Shown in pieces: positions 35,065-47,290 of a stretch of DNA of 64,000 bases; the first letter of the stretch is position 1; each line of letters starts with the position of its first letter. The stretch spans positions 15,787,142-15,851,141 of the forward strand of contig JASSKH010000001.1 of NCBI GenBank assembly GCA_031763025.1, read 5' to 3'. Position numbers and translations under genes: made by a program. This DNA is from Macrocystis pyrifera (taxonomy: Eukaryota > Sar > Phaeophyceae > Laminariales > Laminariaceae). The notes beneath the pieces were generated by a model that had not been told where the DNA came from, made no database searches, and saw only the letters and a program-made list of their open reading frames with translations.

Positions 35065-38000
35065 CCTCGGACGGCGCTGTCCCGGCTTGGACTGCAGTCC
35101 GCGTCGCTGCCTGGGACCGAGTCTCCGCAGCAGGGGCGGCGGAGGCACGGGCCTGAACGCTATGGCGCCCCCGCCGGCGGCAGCTCCCGCGCCTCCGTTA
35201 CCGACACTGCCACCCTCTTTGTAGAGGCGCCAGTGAGGATCGTTTTCGGGGTCGTCGTCATCTAAAGAGAAGGGAAGGGAAGGAGCCGATGGATAGAGGC
35301 CGGCTTTCGTTAGCCGCGAATTGAACTTTAAAAATACGCGAGGATCATTTTCCGTGATCACGTCATCAATCGCCTGCATCAGTAAAAGCGAGAATTTGAA
35401 TAGGCATGCGGATACTAAGAGGACAAAATATAAGCTCCGAAGCCGTCACACTGAATAAAGAGTAGAATGCACTATTGGCCAAGCACTGAAACCAGCCTGA
35501 GCCAGCATTCCTATTTGTTACTTCGTTGTCCTGTAATGTGTCAGTGTCATACTTCGTACCTTGGTACGCCACCGAGCTTATATCTCTCTAGGATGAAGAC
35601 CCACCGCGGACACTGGGTGCGGTGGATGTCGACGGGGGGAGAAACAACGGTTTAATGTGAAAGACACAGACACAGGACATACCTGTCGTCATTGTTGTAA
35701 ATTATTGCATGATTGAAACAGTTAATTCCGATGTTTGATACTGGTATATTGCACTCATCCTTTAGGTGTCACCCATGGTTCCGCTATTTTCGTTAAACGG
35801 TCTGATCGATCTCGGGCGCGGCTGATCCCTTCTTAGATCTCGGTCCCTTGCAACTCAGCAAACCGAAACGCGAATTAACTCTCCGCTCCTAGCACAGCTT
35901 CAACCCCGTCGACAAAATGCGGCTAGCTGCAGCTGTGTAGCAGCAGCGGAAACGGCAACAGCAACAACAACCACACCACCATACCCACCACCACCACCAG
36001 CAACAGCAACAACAACAACAACAGCAACTAATAACACCAACACCAACACCATCAACAACACCACCAACAACAACGTTCGCGAAGCCCAAGACTTCCTCGA
36101 CTAGGAACGCCCTTTCACCCGGTCTCAAATATGTCTTCGACTCCACCGACAGCTCATAGCCACACGCTGCTGTGCACTCACCGACGCCGAACCCTTCCGG
36201 CCCCTTGCCACCGGATGACGAAAAACGCCTCCCGTCATACCCTCCACCTCTTTCTCCTCGGCGGTAAGAGTCTAACCTCCGCGTGGCCCCCGAAAGGGGG
36301 TCGAAGGTCCCGACGGTGTCGGCTAAACCGACCCTAGCCGACACCGGCGTGGGACCACTCCACCCCCCTCCTCCTCTTCCTCGCCGTCCTCCTCCTCCTC
36401 CTCTTCCTCCACCCCTCCTTCCTCTCACCCCTCCGTCTCCTTCTCCTCCTCTTCTCATTCCTCTTGCCCCTCCATCTCCTCCTCCTCCTTCTCCTCCTCC
36501 TCCTCCTTTTCCTCCTTCCCCCCTCCTCCTCCTTCTCCTTCTCCCCCGCTAGTTTCCACCGCTGAGGAACTAGAGAAAATCGGAGGTGGACGGTGGCCGG
36601 AAGGGAAACGAGAGGAGCGAGATAGAGTCGACGTTGGAAGGGTCGAGAAAATATTGTTAAGAGTCGGGGAGGGAGCAGGGGGACCGAGGGGGGGGGGGGA
36701 GGGGTGGGTGGCGCCGGAACTTCGGGAAAATATAAGAGCCATGGGAGGGAGGCGGGGGGGGGGGGGGGGGACTCATTATCATGAATGGCCGTAGTCGTAT
36801 GACCATAGACCCTCGCATCTCTACAATGCCGGGACGGAGCACGTCGGGTTTTCACCGACGAAGCAGACATTGCTTGCACCAAGCGCGAAGCGCCGTGAGG
36901 TGTTGGGCGGGTGGCATGAAGGGTGAGCTGCATCCTACTAAGAACCACTTCTGAGGCAAATTTTCTTGCTTATGGATGACAGAGTCAATGAAGTGATTTA
37001 ATTTCTTGTGTGGCCACTTCCAGAGTCAGCCCACTGTGCAACTGCCGCGTGGGTGCCTTACCATACACACACTACGTGATACGATCATCCCGCTTGTGAG
37101 CTAAGGTTCTCCCCTCACAAAAATGACCTAACTCGACCACCAGCCGTGGTAACCTACAAAAACATAAACTGTACCCTGGTTGTCTAGCTCACGCAGCGAG
37201 AGGCGTTTTTTACAGCGTCGTCGCCAACCGACGCCAACCAAACCTATAGATACATATACCAGGTATATAATGAGGAGGGGGGGGGGGGGGTGAACTCATT
37301 ATCATGCATGGCCGACCATAGACCCTCGCATCCCTACAATGCCGGGACGGATCTACGTCGGGTTTTCACCGACCAGGCAGACATTGCTTGCACCAAGCGC
37401 GAAGCGCCGTGAGGTGTTGGGCTGTCGCGTGAAGGTTGAGCTGCATCCTACTAAGAACCACTTTTGAGGCGGATTTTCTTGCAAATAAATGACAGCGTCA
37501 ATCAATTGGTTTATTATTTGGTAGCGTGGCCACTTTCAGAGACAGCAATGGAAATATCATGTAACTGCCTCGCGGGTGCTTTGCCATATACACACTGCGT
37601 GATACGATCACCGACCAGGCCGACACGGACTTGAAAATAGTTTGTTGGGTGGGGGTGTAAACAATCCGACGGGGAGGTACATATGGCGAAACCTAAATAA
37701 GCGCACACGCTCAAGTCGGCAGAGGAATAAGGTAATCGCTCGTCCAAATGGTTCTGCGCGGCTGACAAGAAACAAAACGGAAGTGAGTTCCCTACCGCAG
37801 CACCGATCGATTAAAACAAAATATTTCCGAGCAGTATCAGGAGCGATTTTCCTCTCACCGACCACGCTCGATATCAAGCGATACCATGTTGCGTGCAAGT
37901 GCGCCAGCGTTTTCGACACTCGTCGTAGTCGACTTCATAGTTGCGGGCGAGGGAGAATTTCCCAGGTAGGCTTTCCCACCGGGCGGCGGGCGTGTTTTTC

Positions 38001-41000
38001 TGGTCCTTTTCGTGGGGCGCACGGGAAGTGAGATGCGACATCAACAACGACAAGCGTGAGCGTAAGCGTGAGCGTAAGCGTAAGCGCAAGGGTAAGCGTA
38101 AGCGTAAGCGTAAGAGTAAGCGCAAGCGTAAGCGTAAGTACGCTTCAGCGTAAACGAAGGATAAACAAAAAATTGTTGCCCCCCTCTTTAGCGAACGCAC
38201 GCGGTCAACACTCGAGTGTATGTCGCGCGATAGACGGGGGGGGGGGGGGGGGGACGGGGGGTAATCGATATCATGCATGGCCGTAGTCGTATGACCATAG
38301 ACCCTCGCATCCCTACAATGCCGGGACAGACCGCGTCGGGTTAGACCGACCAGGCAGACATTGCTTGCATCAAGCGCGAAGCGCCGTGAGGTGTTGGGCG
38401 AGTCGAATGAAGGGTGAGCTACATCCTACTAAGAACCGCGTGTGAAGCGGACTTGCACATGGGTGATAGCTTCAATAAGATATTTTATTTTCCGGTGTGA
38501 GACAGCAATGAGGGTACTATGTAAATGCCTCGTGGGCGCCTTGCCATAAACACTACGTGATGCGATCATTTCCCTTGTGCGGAGTAAATATGCTCCACTC
38601 CTCACAAATGATTTATGATCTATATCTCGATCGCCAGCTGTGACCAACCACCAAAAACAAATCGAAACAAACGATACCTGGTTGTCTCGCTCACGTAATG
38701 AGCGGCATGTTTTACAGTGTCGTTGCCAACCGACGCCAACCTAACCTACATACCAGGTATAATATATAAGGGGGGCACGAAGTAGTATGCACACGGTAGC
38801 CACGCGGCTGCCGATTGCGTCTGTACACCAGATGCGCCGTCGGCTGCATCCCGACAGCAGCAAAAGTACCGTAGTAGTTCATGCTACTGCAGGCCGGATC
38901 GAGCTCCCTCCCCCCCCCCCCCCCCCCCCTCTCCCCAACCCCCACCCGGGAGGCAGGCATGCTTCAGAATGATCCTCAAACTCCTCAGATCGAAAATAGT
39001 CGTCAATTTTTTCACCGCTGCCGCCACCGCAACGGCCTCCGCTGCTGCAGCTTCTCTGCCCACATTAAGGCCTCCTAAGAACGCCCTTCTGTACGTACGG
39101 TGTGTACGACCGGGACTAACCCGTGCATCGTGTGTTTGGAGGACCGTCGTAACAGATGGTAGACTCGAGAGTGCTACGATGGGATTAAGCGTAGCAGCCC
39201 CATGTTTGTGAGGCTCCTTCACCCAAGAAGCTCTACCACCGCCCGGGTACCCACCCAACAGCCGCCTTTTTGACACCAATTGTAAGCCAACTGCGATGCA
39301 CAATTCCATACATGGGGCTAACCAGGCATCTCAAAAAACAAATGTCGCTTTAAGGTATGTATACTCAACTGATCCAAACCATGTGTTGGTACGTAGCTTC
39401 TCACTGGTCCGTCAAGTAGAATTTTTCACGCTGAAAAAGTGCAACCCTCACCGGCACGCTCGCGAAATCATGCGCCCAACGTCAGAGTGTTGACAGCTTA
39501 CAGTGAAGTTTTATTCAGACGAACGGATGCGCTTTCAAAGAAAACGTGAACATGTTCGGCTTTCGTTCGGTAGAGTGGCCCGCGTTAAGCCATTTGTGAG
39601 GCGCTGGGAGCAGGGCAGACCAGATCGATCAAAATCAAAGAACAAACGGGCTTTGTAATATTTTGAAGCCGTGTTTTCTACCCCTCCCTGTCCCCCCACC
39701 CCTCTGTTACCTCTTCGAAAGCAGGGCCTCGCATCTCATCCACTCCCTCATGGACAAGGACTCCGGGTTGTAAATTCAAGCTATCGAGCAGAGGCGGCTT
39801 GATTCAGAAGAAGAGAGAGTTACATAGCGTTACACGGAACGTTTTTCGAAGAACACCAGAGCGCGCGGGGGAGCGGGGGCGGGGGCGAGGGGGGGAGAAT
39901 GGAGGGCGGGGGCGGAAGTGGAGAGGGGTGGGGACTCATGTCACGCATGGCCGTAGTCGTATGACGGGGGGATATAGGGGGTAAAAGCAAAAACGTGACG
40001 CTAGAAGGCGTGATTCTGGAATCGGTTCAAGGTTATCGAGGCCGTACGATAGCTTTCTGCAGGGTGATACTAACCAAAGGCACGCTGTCGACAAAAGAGG
40101 GAGCTCCTTGCGGCGGGGGGAGGGGGGGGGTACAGTTGCCTCCGGTGCCCACCCTTCAAAGGAAATCGATGTTTGGCACTGCCACTCTTATAAAAAAAAT
40201 CGAGCTGTGTCAAGCCGTCAAACAGAAAGGCCCGAAGGCGACAACAGTACACAGCATAAATGGCTTGTCGTTGCGGGAGGGCACCTGGAACGTTGCGGAC
40301 ACTTTGAAGAAGCGGTCTGGACGGACACTCTTCTTCCTTCTCCTCCTCCTCCTCCCTCCGCCTCCCCCGCCGCCACCACCACCGCCGCCCCCGCCGCCAC
40401 TGATAGAGTTGCTGCGCTTTCTTGCCCCGCCTCCACCCTCACCCTTTCCGTCCTTCCCTCTTCCTCCTCCTCCTCCTCCTCCTCCTCCTCCTCGCGAAGC
40501 CTCGCTGCCGTCACATTTCTGCTGCCGCGATCCGGTTATGGTGTGGGTAGAAGACGCGGAGTTTGCATCGCCGCCGCCGTCGTCGGATTCCCGTGTCTTC
40601 CCCCCCTCAGCCGCCGACGGGGGCACTCGAACCGCAAATCGGGGCATGACCGGCACGGGAAGCTTCTCCTGCGACAAGAGGTCGGTCACCAGGATCTGCC
40701 AGAAATGGTAGGGAGGAGGGAGGGGGTGGGGTTGGGGGAAGGGGAGAGGGAGCATGGGGGCACGGTGGTGGGTGGAGGGACGGTGGTGGGTGGGGTAGAG
40801 AGTGGGTGGTGGGGTGGGGTGGGGAGTGGGGGGAGGGATTAGGAAGGGGTTAGAGTGAGGGGGCGGGACGGGGGGGAAGGGGGGGATGGGAGGGGGGGGG
40901 GGGGCAGGTAGGTGGGGAGGGAACGTGCTTTCGGTGTCGAGCGCGAGGTTGTCCAGGATCTGCTTTGTTTCACGGGTTTCGAAGATATGCCGAGGGGTGT

Positions 41001-43240
41001 GCGCTCTGTGATATCCGGGTGAATTAAATTTTGGCGTTTTGGAGTAGGTTCGGATCGCATCGCTTGAGAAAGACGTTTTAAACTAGAGCGATACACGGGT
41101 TGGACTTCGTACGTAGTATATCGGAGATATGTCTGTTGCCACCACTGCGGTTGACGGCACAACTTCGGGCGTTATCAAGTTACTGGCTGAAGCTACCGCA
41201 GTTAGCCGCTGGATTCGATCCTCGAATCTGTCGTATGACTCGTCCTGCAGAGCCGCGGCATGCCGAACGTTCTCTTTCCGCCTCATGCCGTCTTGCAGTC
41301 GTTCCCACGCCGTCTTACGACCGTTCTTACGCCGTATTGTCAATCGTTCTCACATCGATTGGCGATCATTCTCACGGCGCTTTGAGATCGCGCTCACGCC
41401 GCCCTAGTTTCGCCTCTCATGGTGCGTTACGATCGTTCTCGCATCAACTTTATGCTTGTTCTCATGCTGCCTTATGGTCGTTGTCGTGCTTCTTTCTGAC
41501 CATTTATCATGCCGCTTTACGATCGTTTTTACGCCGCTACGCACACGATCGCTCTCACGCCGCTTCAAGACTGTTCTCGTGTCTCTTCAACCTTTTTAGT
41601 ACGGCACTGCGCAGAAAGGAATATTTAACTCTGATTCCGAGTTATGCTTCGCCAAAACAGGAGCGCAGTTCAAAAAGGGCTAAGGTCGTTTTCATGCCGC
41701 TTTTACGATGGTTCTCATGTTGCTTTCCGACGGTTCTCGCGCCGCTTGTATGATCGCTTTCTTTCCTTACGATTTCGTGCTCTTCCCGTGCTCCACGATC
41801 GTTTTCGTGCCGTTTTGTGATTGTCGTGGTGCCGCTTACGATCGATCTCGCACCGCTCTACGATCGCCAAGAGCAGCGGTGCATCGCGTGGCCGACGAGT
41901 ATTAATGTTCCCAAATATTAAATACTGGATGCACCGTTCGGCTGATGATTCATGGGCAGTGAGCGTCAGAGCTCTCAACCACCCCACTGAAAAAAAAAAA
42001 CAAAAAAAAAACAGGGGCACACAAATGCAGAACACAGCCAAATCAAACCAAACCAAACCAAACAATCCTCGTAAAATACAACATGAAAATACTTTGTGTC
42101 AAATGGACCAGGTGCATGCCGCAGATAACACAAAGTTATGACAGGACATATCATAGATAGGTAAACCAAATATATGAAGAGAGGGGAAGGCGAAGACATC
42201 CTCGATCGGTCCTCTACACCCTCTCTCCCCCCCACCGCACCGCACCGCACCGCACCTCTCCGTCGCGCCCCCAGATCCAGTTCTTGCCCTTGAGCTCCTT
42301 CATCAGCCTTGCCGTCTGTTCCTTGGCTTCCTTCTGCTCCCGCTCGAGACGCTCCTTAGCGTTCGCCCTCTCCGTCGCGCGGAACTCTTCCCGCGCTCTC
42401 AACCCCTGCGGTCGAGGGTTGGGTTGGACGGTCGAATAAATGAGAACGAAAATATAAGGGGAAACGAAAGTATCTCCGAAGACACACCCCTATTTCCGAG
42501 ACCTTTGTATATATAATATCAGGCAGAGGAGGAGGGGGGGCTCATAGACGCAAATAGTACCAAATAAAGCGAAAATAAAAAAATACAATGCTACCAGTAC
42601 TCAGAGCCAAAGCGGCTGAAGAGATAGAATTTTGGCGGCGTCAGACCTCGAGAAAAGCGTTTTCTTCCTGGCGCCTCCCTCGATCGATCGCGTCCCCAAT
42701 GCCGCCGCTGCCGGCCAGCGTCAGCTCTTCTTTGCTCCCGAACAGTGTTGTCAGACCCAGACCCATCTCCTCCCCGTCCTCATCCGCACCTCCCCACGCC
42801 CGCCCATCATCCGCACCCGCCCCCTCGCCCTCGTCTCCCACCCCTCTATCCCCGCCACCGCCTTCGCCGTTTGAAACCCCCGGTTTATCCCTCCCGCCGC
42901 CAAATGCGACACCCTCGACGACGCCCCCACCCGAGGCCATGGGCATGGTTTCGATTTCGACCCCGCTCTGACCGGCGTTGAGAACACCAGCGCCAGCGCC
43001 AAGAGCACCCCCCTTTTCTTGTTCTGCGGAGCCGAACGGTGAGGGGATTGCCTCTGCGGAGTGGTCATCGGCACCCGCCATCATCGACGGTGTCAGTGGT
43101 GGCGACGCCGGTCGTGGTGATGTTGGCGACTGATGCTGCAGCTGCTGCGGGGGCTTGCAGGGAATGGCACCTCTGGCCCAAGCGTCTATCGCGGGCGGGA
43201 AGGGCTCCGGCTCCGGCCGGCGGCATCCGCCTGGTGGGGG
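35065..43240 (-). CDS. Multi-exon gene of unknown function, coiled-coil plus low-complexity (partial model)
   Basis: Well-bounded minus-strand exons are 43240-42647 (acceptor CTGCGCAG, donor GTCTGA), 42405-42256 (acceptor GACCGCAG, donor GTGCGG) and 35373-35065 (acceptor GATGCAG, donor GTAAGT). Two more are clear at one end: 40695 to about 40495 (acceptor TTTCTGGCAG; starts ILVTDLLSQEKLPV) and about 36360-36075 (ends LVEEVLGFAN before GTTGTT). The first is Gly/Asp/Glu-rich with an internal ATG pair (MMAGADDHSAEA) that could be the true start. The second is a charged helix, REEFRATERANAKERLEREQ, ending KGKNWIWGRDGE. The last reads AIDDVITENDPRVFLKFNSR and DPHWRLYKEGG. Phases agree at 42647/42405 and 36075/35373. 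The KGK ... DG ... LP layout resembles some axonemal coiled-coil proteins, but this is only a hint. Two full and one truncated Rep-A copies lie in the large intron. Confidence 0.42.
36756..37262 (-). repeat. Rep-A, full-length copy
   Basis: G-run, ACTCATTATCATGAATGG, the complete body, then GCCAACCGACGCCAACC and a TATACCAGGTATATA edge. It lies in the large intron of the unknown minus-strand gene. Confidence 0.85.
37278..37612 (-). repeat. Rep-A, truncated copy
   Basis: It starts with a G-run directly after the previous copy and stops at GTGATACGATCACC, so the far end is missing. A deletion of GTAGTCGTAT is visible near 37312. Confidence 0.8.
38055..38152. repeat. (AAGCGT)n hexamer array
   Basis: About sixteen units of GCGTAA/GCGTGA. 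Confidence 0.85.
38236..38756 (-). repeat. Rep-A, full-length copy
   Basis: It runs from a G-run to GCCAACCGACGCCAACCTAA and a TACCAGGTA edge. The conserved stem is present as CCTTGTGCGGAGT ... ACTCCTCACAA. Confidence 0.85.
39930..39968 (-). repeat. Rep-A, very short 3' remnant
   Basis: Only ACTCATGTCACGCATGG and CCGTAGTCGTATGAC remain. Confidence 0.5.
41240..41885. repeat. Degenerate minisatellite of about 21 bp
   Basis: Units such as CGCCGCTTTACGATCGTTTT recur with variation. Because 21 is a multiple of three, a long plus-strand frame stays open through it. Confidence 0.65.
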
Positions 43241-43251
43241 CTGCGCAGCGC

Positions 43252-43560
43252 AGGACAAGACAGGACAGGACAGGACAGGACAGGACAGGACAGGACAGGA
43301 CAGGACAGGACAGGACAGGACAGGACAGGACAGGACAGGACAGGACAGGACAGGACAGGACAGGACAGAACAGGACAGAACAGGACAGGACAGGACAGGA
43401 CAGGACAGGGCAGGACAGGACAGGAAAGGACAGGACAGGACGGGACAGGACAAGACAGGGCAGGACAGAACAGGGCAGAACAGGACAGGACAAGACAGGA
43501 CAGACAGGACAGGACAGACAGGACAGGACAGGGCAGGGCAGGGCAGGGGACAGGGCAGGA
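43252..43560. repeat. (GGACA)n pentanucleotide array
   Basis: About 60 ACAGG units, becoming GGGCA at the right end. On the minus strand, CCTGT, it leads into the acceptor CTGCGCAG at 43241. Confidence 0.95.
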
Positions 43561-43776
43561 CAGGACAGTGCAGGGCAGGGTAGGGAAGGGTAGGAAAGGG
43601 TAGGGAAGAGCAGGGCGAGGCCGAGTCGGTTGGTTTCGTTTCGCGTTTGTGGAGAGCGGAGCGGCAAATGGGGGGCATTAGAGCTGGGCAGGCGGGCGGG
43701 CGGGTGGGCGGGCGGACGGACGACGACTAGGCGGGTTGCGCAAGGTGCACGGGTTAGGAGAGGGATGAAAAGGATG

Positions 43777-45686
43777 CACACCTCGGATAACGTAACACTC
43801 GGATAACACTTATCTACGTTATGGGGCCTAACACAGGAACGTGGTAACGTACTAACATAGTGTTAGCACTAGAGGAGCGATCACGGTAACGCAGTAACAC
43901 AGTGTTAACTGGAAACCCACGAACGTGCACGAGCCTTAACGTTATATTGCTGCTTGGTCTCGTCCAGCTCTGGTACAGTAACATTATGTTATGCCGTGAT
44001 CAGTCCTTGAACTAACACCGTAACACAGTGTTAGGCTTTGACCAAACACGTACGTTATCACTCTAACATTCCCAGATCGATATCCGCATATTTACTAACA
44101 CGATAACATAATGTTATTGTCGACGCAGCGTTAGACGTAACACAATAACATTATGTTACCCGTAGGAGGAGTGTTATACATAACACCCTAACATAACGTT
44201 GCCATGTTCGCCAGCACTACTAACACATAACATTGTGTTACAGATAACACACTAACGTAACACAACGCAATGACCAGCACTACTAACACTACGTTATCTG
44301 GACCCCCCATCTGATTGCGTTAGGGTCAGATAACGTAACACTTAACGTACGTTAGATACGTTACAGTCTTAGCCGGCCCACACGAAACATTATGTTAGGA
44401 TGTTAGCCTAAATGCGGAAGTCCCTGTAACATTATGTTACGGTGTTACCGTCAGTAAAGATCTGATGGTAACATTCGGTTACCGTGTTACCATAAAAACC
44501 AATCCGGGTCTAACTTTATGTTACTGAGTTACCGTTGGGGCCGAAGTCGTTCTAACGTAATGTTACTACGTTACCCTTTGGATCTTCCCGAGATCTAACA
44601 TGTGTTACCTGTGTTAGTGGTAAAGCGGGCGTGTGGGAGTAACACAGCGTAGCCGTGTTATCCAATTTCGCCGACATCCCAAGAGGGGATACCTACAAAA
44701 ATATCCCCGGGGGGGAGGATAGCATGGCATCCCCGGTAAAAAACGCCTCTATATTTTAAAACCCCAAAACAGGGGATATTTAGGAGGGATCCCCGCAAAA
44801 AACGCCTCATTTTTCTTTGTGGAAACCCCGCCAGTACGTTATCCATCTATACACATTACGTTATCCATCTATAACGTAATCTGCACACTCGCACGTACGA
44901 GTTAACACGGCAGTAACATATTGTTGACTTTAGATTGGGGGTGTACGTTATCAAATAACTTGTGTCACTACATATATTGCATACGAGTTAACAACATTAA
45001 CTTAATGCTATTAATAGTGTTTTATCGATCATATACGTTATCCGTTTGACGTATGTTATGTTGTTATGGTAGCAAGACTTCCGTAATAATACCCTCACAT
45101 AACGTCGCTCGAAACGGACTGCTGCTGCGGCTGATACAGTAACATACTGGTAATGACAACGTGTTGACCATACACGCCATCTCTCTAACGTGTGTTACGA
45201 TAGCCCCTAGGAATTTCACTAACACACTAACATAGAGTTATGTACGCGTTTATATGGCCGTGTACGTTATCCGTCGAAAGGGTGTTACGGTAGCACGAAG
45301 AATCCCGCTGACACACTAACATAACGTTACTCGCTACGGGCTGATGTCGCTAACACGGTAACATAATGTTATCGTTTAAGTGACCATGTACGTTATCCCT
45401 TTAACGTGTGTTACGGTAGCCACCAGGAATTCCGCTAACACGCTAACATAGTGTTACTCGCTATGGGCTGCATACCCTAACACCGTAACACATATACTGC
45501 GGTCACTACGAGATCAAGGTACACTCTAACATAATGTTACGCGATCGCCGGCAATATCATGACACACTAACACCATGTTGTCACAAAATCCAGAAAGTAG
45601 TTAACGTAGTAACGTAATGTTACGTGTTTTTTCGATGACGCCTAACATTAACATAAAACGTTAAGTGTTACGTTATCCGAGGTGTG
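43777..45686. mobile_element. 1,910-bp non-autonomous DNA transposon (hAT-like) packed with TAAC/GTTA palindromes
   Basis: Both ends carry a perfect 23-bp terminal inverted repeat that begins CACACCTCGGATAACGTAAC. The flanks are an exact 8-bp direct duplication, AAAGGATG, at 43769-43776 and 45687-45694. An 8-bp duplication with CA...TG ends is typical of hAT elements. There is no transposase. The interior is a dense field of TAACAT/ATGTTA half-sites in both orientations, often fused as GTAACATTATGTTAC-like palindromes, about one TAAC or GTTA every 12-15 bp by eye. A core at about 44655-44850 is different: it has ATCCCC/GGGGAT blocks and a repeated AAAAAACGCCTC. Confidence 0.9.
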
Positions 45687-46331
45687 AAAGGATGATAGGC
45701 GTTAAGGCGAACGTTCCGAGAAGACGGGGGGATTTCTTTGACAGCAGTAGTAGCATAGTCTAGCAGAACAGGGCTCGGCACGTATTGCACCGTTTTTCTT
45801 TGTAGTTTTTTTGCGTCTTTTCCCCCACCTTTTACCTTGCACCATACTCAAACAGAGCAGCCAGGTATATGCGGGGATACGGTATACCAGGTACTATCTA
45901 ATTTGGGAGTGGAGCTACTGTTCACACGGGAAATGTTATCTGTCGAACGTTAAAGCCGCGGTACACTATGTGCGAAAGCTTATCGGTGATGTGCTTATGT
46001 ATAGTCACGTGACTTACTATATATACTAACTGCTTGATGTGGGTACCGCAGTGCTATAAACGCAGTTGCATGTATCCGGCAAGTCCTTACGCACGTCCTT
46101 AAATATGATGCCTCTACGAGAAGATGGGTTTTACCCGGTAGACAATCTAAATATTTTTACGGCTTTCAGTCAGGCATCATTCGATTCCTGTGTCGCCGAC
46201 CTCTCTTCGTCCTTTTGTTTTTGAGGTATATCAGTATCACTCACGCTGCACATTTAGGGTTGCAAATAAAATATGAATGCGATGATCGTTCGAAAGTATG
46301 GTGGTGGCGCACGAGCGAAACAAGAACGAAC

Positions 46332-46479
46332 CTGGTCCGGCGCACGATCGCAACCAAGGCTGCCCCACCGCAGGAGCGGCACGAGCTCGGAAAAGACGGT
46401 CACGGCGGCTCCGACGGACAAACTCAGCTCCGTGAGGGCGAGATCTCTCACCGCTTCCTCCGCTTGATCTCGGACAACT
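46332..46479 (-). CDS. Candidate internal exon, unknown protein
   Basis: This is an open minus-strand block between acceptor GAATTACAG and donor CAG|GTTCGT, in phase 2 and out phase 0. It reads VVRDQAEEAVRDLALTELSL and VFSELVPLLRWGSLGC, a helical pattern that looks coded rather than random. Its out-phase matches the exon at 43240 on the same strand, so it could be an upstream exon of that gene across the 1.9-kb transposon. No family is recognised. Confidence 0.35.
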
Positions 46480-46951
46480 CTGTAATTCAATGCAATCGTA
46501 GAGCAAGGGGTGTACAGGGCTGTACGGTGGCAGACTGGTATATTTTGCCGACTGCTACTGTACGTCGATAATAGGCGACTAGGTATTGCAACACTCCATT
46601 TAGACGTAATACTGCATTGAGAGGTTTTCGACACCTTGATATGGGGGTTGGGGGTCCCGGCCACCTGTGAAAGTTACGTAGCTGCGTGCGGTAGTTTGCG
46701 GAGGTTTGCATTCCTTAATATATATACTGTATATGTGTGTGGCTGGCATGTTTGCTCGTGGCTCTACGAGTTTTTTTTTAGTGGTTAAAAAACTGCTTGC
46801 TGAATGACGCATGCCACGGTTTAGGGGTGCACCGAAATTTTTTATGAGGTTCCTCAAATGAAGCGCTGTCTAGTTCTCTACATGTCTCACCCAAAAGCTT
46901 ACAAAATATGAATAGGAAATAAACCCTCAGTTAGTAGACTCTATGATACCG

Positions 46952-47290
46952 GCGTCCCCGGTGGCTTGGTAGGTGGTCCGCGAGCCTATCAAGATCAATT
47001 TCGTGAGTTCGAGTCTCACCGAGTGCATGCTCATAGGGACTTTTTCTTGCATAAAATTGATTAGCGGAAAGCGCGAGAGCGTGAGTTGGCTGTACATTCG
47101 ATGAAAATCGACGAGCAGTGGGAATGCTGAACCCTATGCGCGATAAAAACTAAAGGCACGTACCGGGGGGGAGAAGGGACGACACCTGTGACCACGGCTT
47201 GTCCAGAAGATCGTCGAGGGTAAAACCTCCTACGAGTGGGCTGGAAAGTAAAAGTGATGATAAAAAAAATAAAATAAAATAAAAAATGTT
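46952..47290 (+). mobile_element. tRNA-derived SINE
   Basis: The head (46956-47026) has an A box TGGCTTGGTAGG and a perfect T-arm, GTGAG-TTCGAGT-CTCAC, but no acceptor stem that pairs. A body of about 250 bp follows with GAGCAGTGGGAATGCTGAAC and GACACCTGTGACCACGGCTT, ending in an A-rich ATAAAATAAAAT tail. The Pol III boxes and A-rich tail define a SINE. Confidence 0.75.

Noticed and set aside
34287-35156. 289-codon plus-strand frame rich in Leu-Thr
   Set aside because: It is the antisense of a hexamer-filled intron and of a better-supported minus-strand exon.
41100-41753. 217-codon plus-strand frame
   Set aside because: It is kept open by a 21-bp minisatellite; no splice borders or natural composition.
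43065-43781. Long CPVLS/TGQDR-repeat frames on both strands
   Set aside because: Pentanucleotide satellite; only the part from 43240 down on the minus strand has exon borders.
46956-47026. tRNA gene
   Set aside because: The T-arm is perfect but the acceptor stem does not pair, and a SINE body follows.
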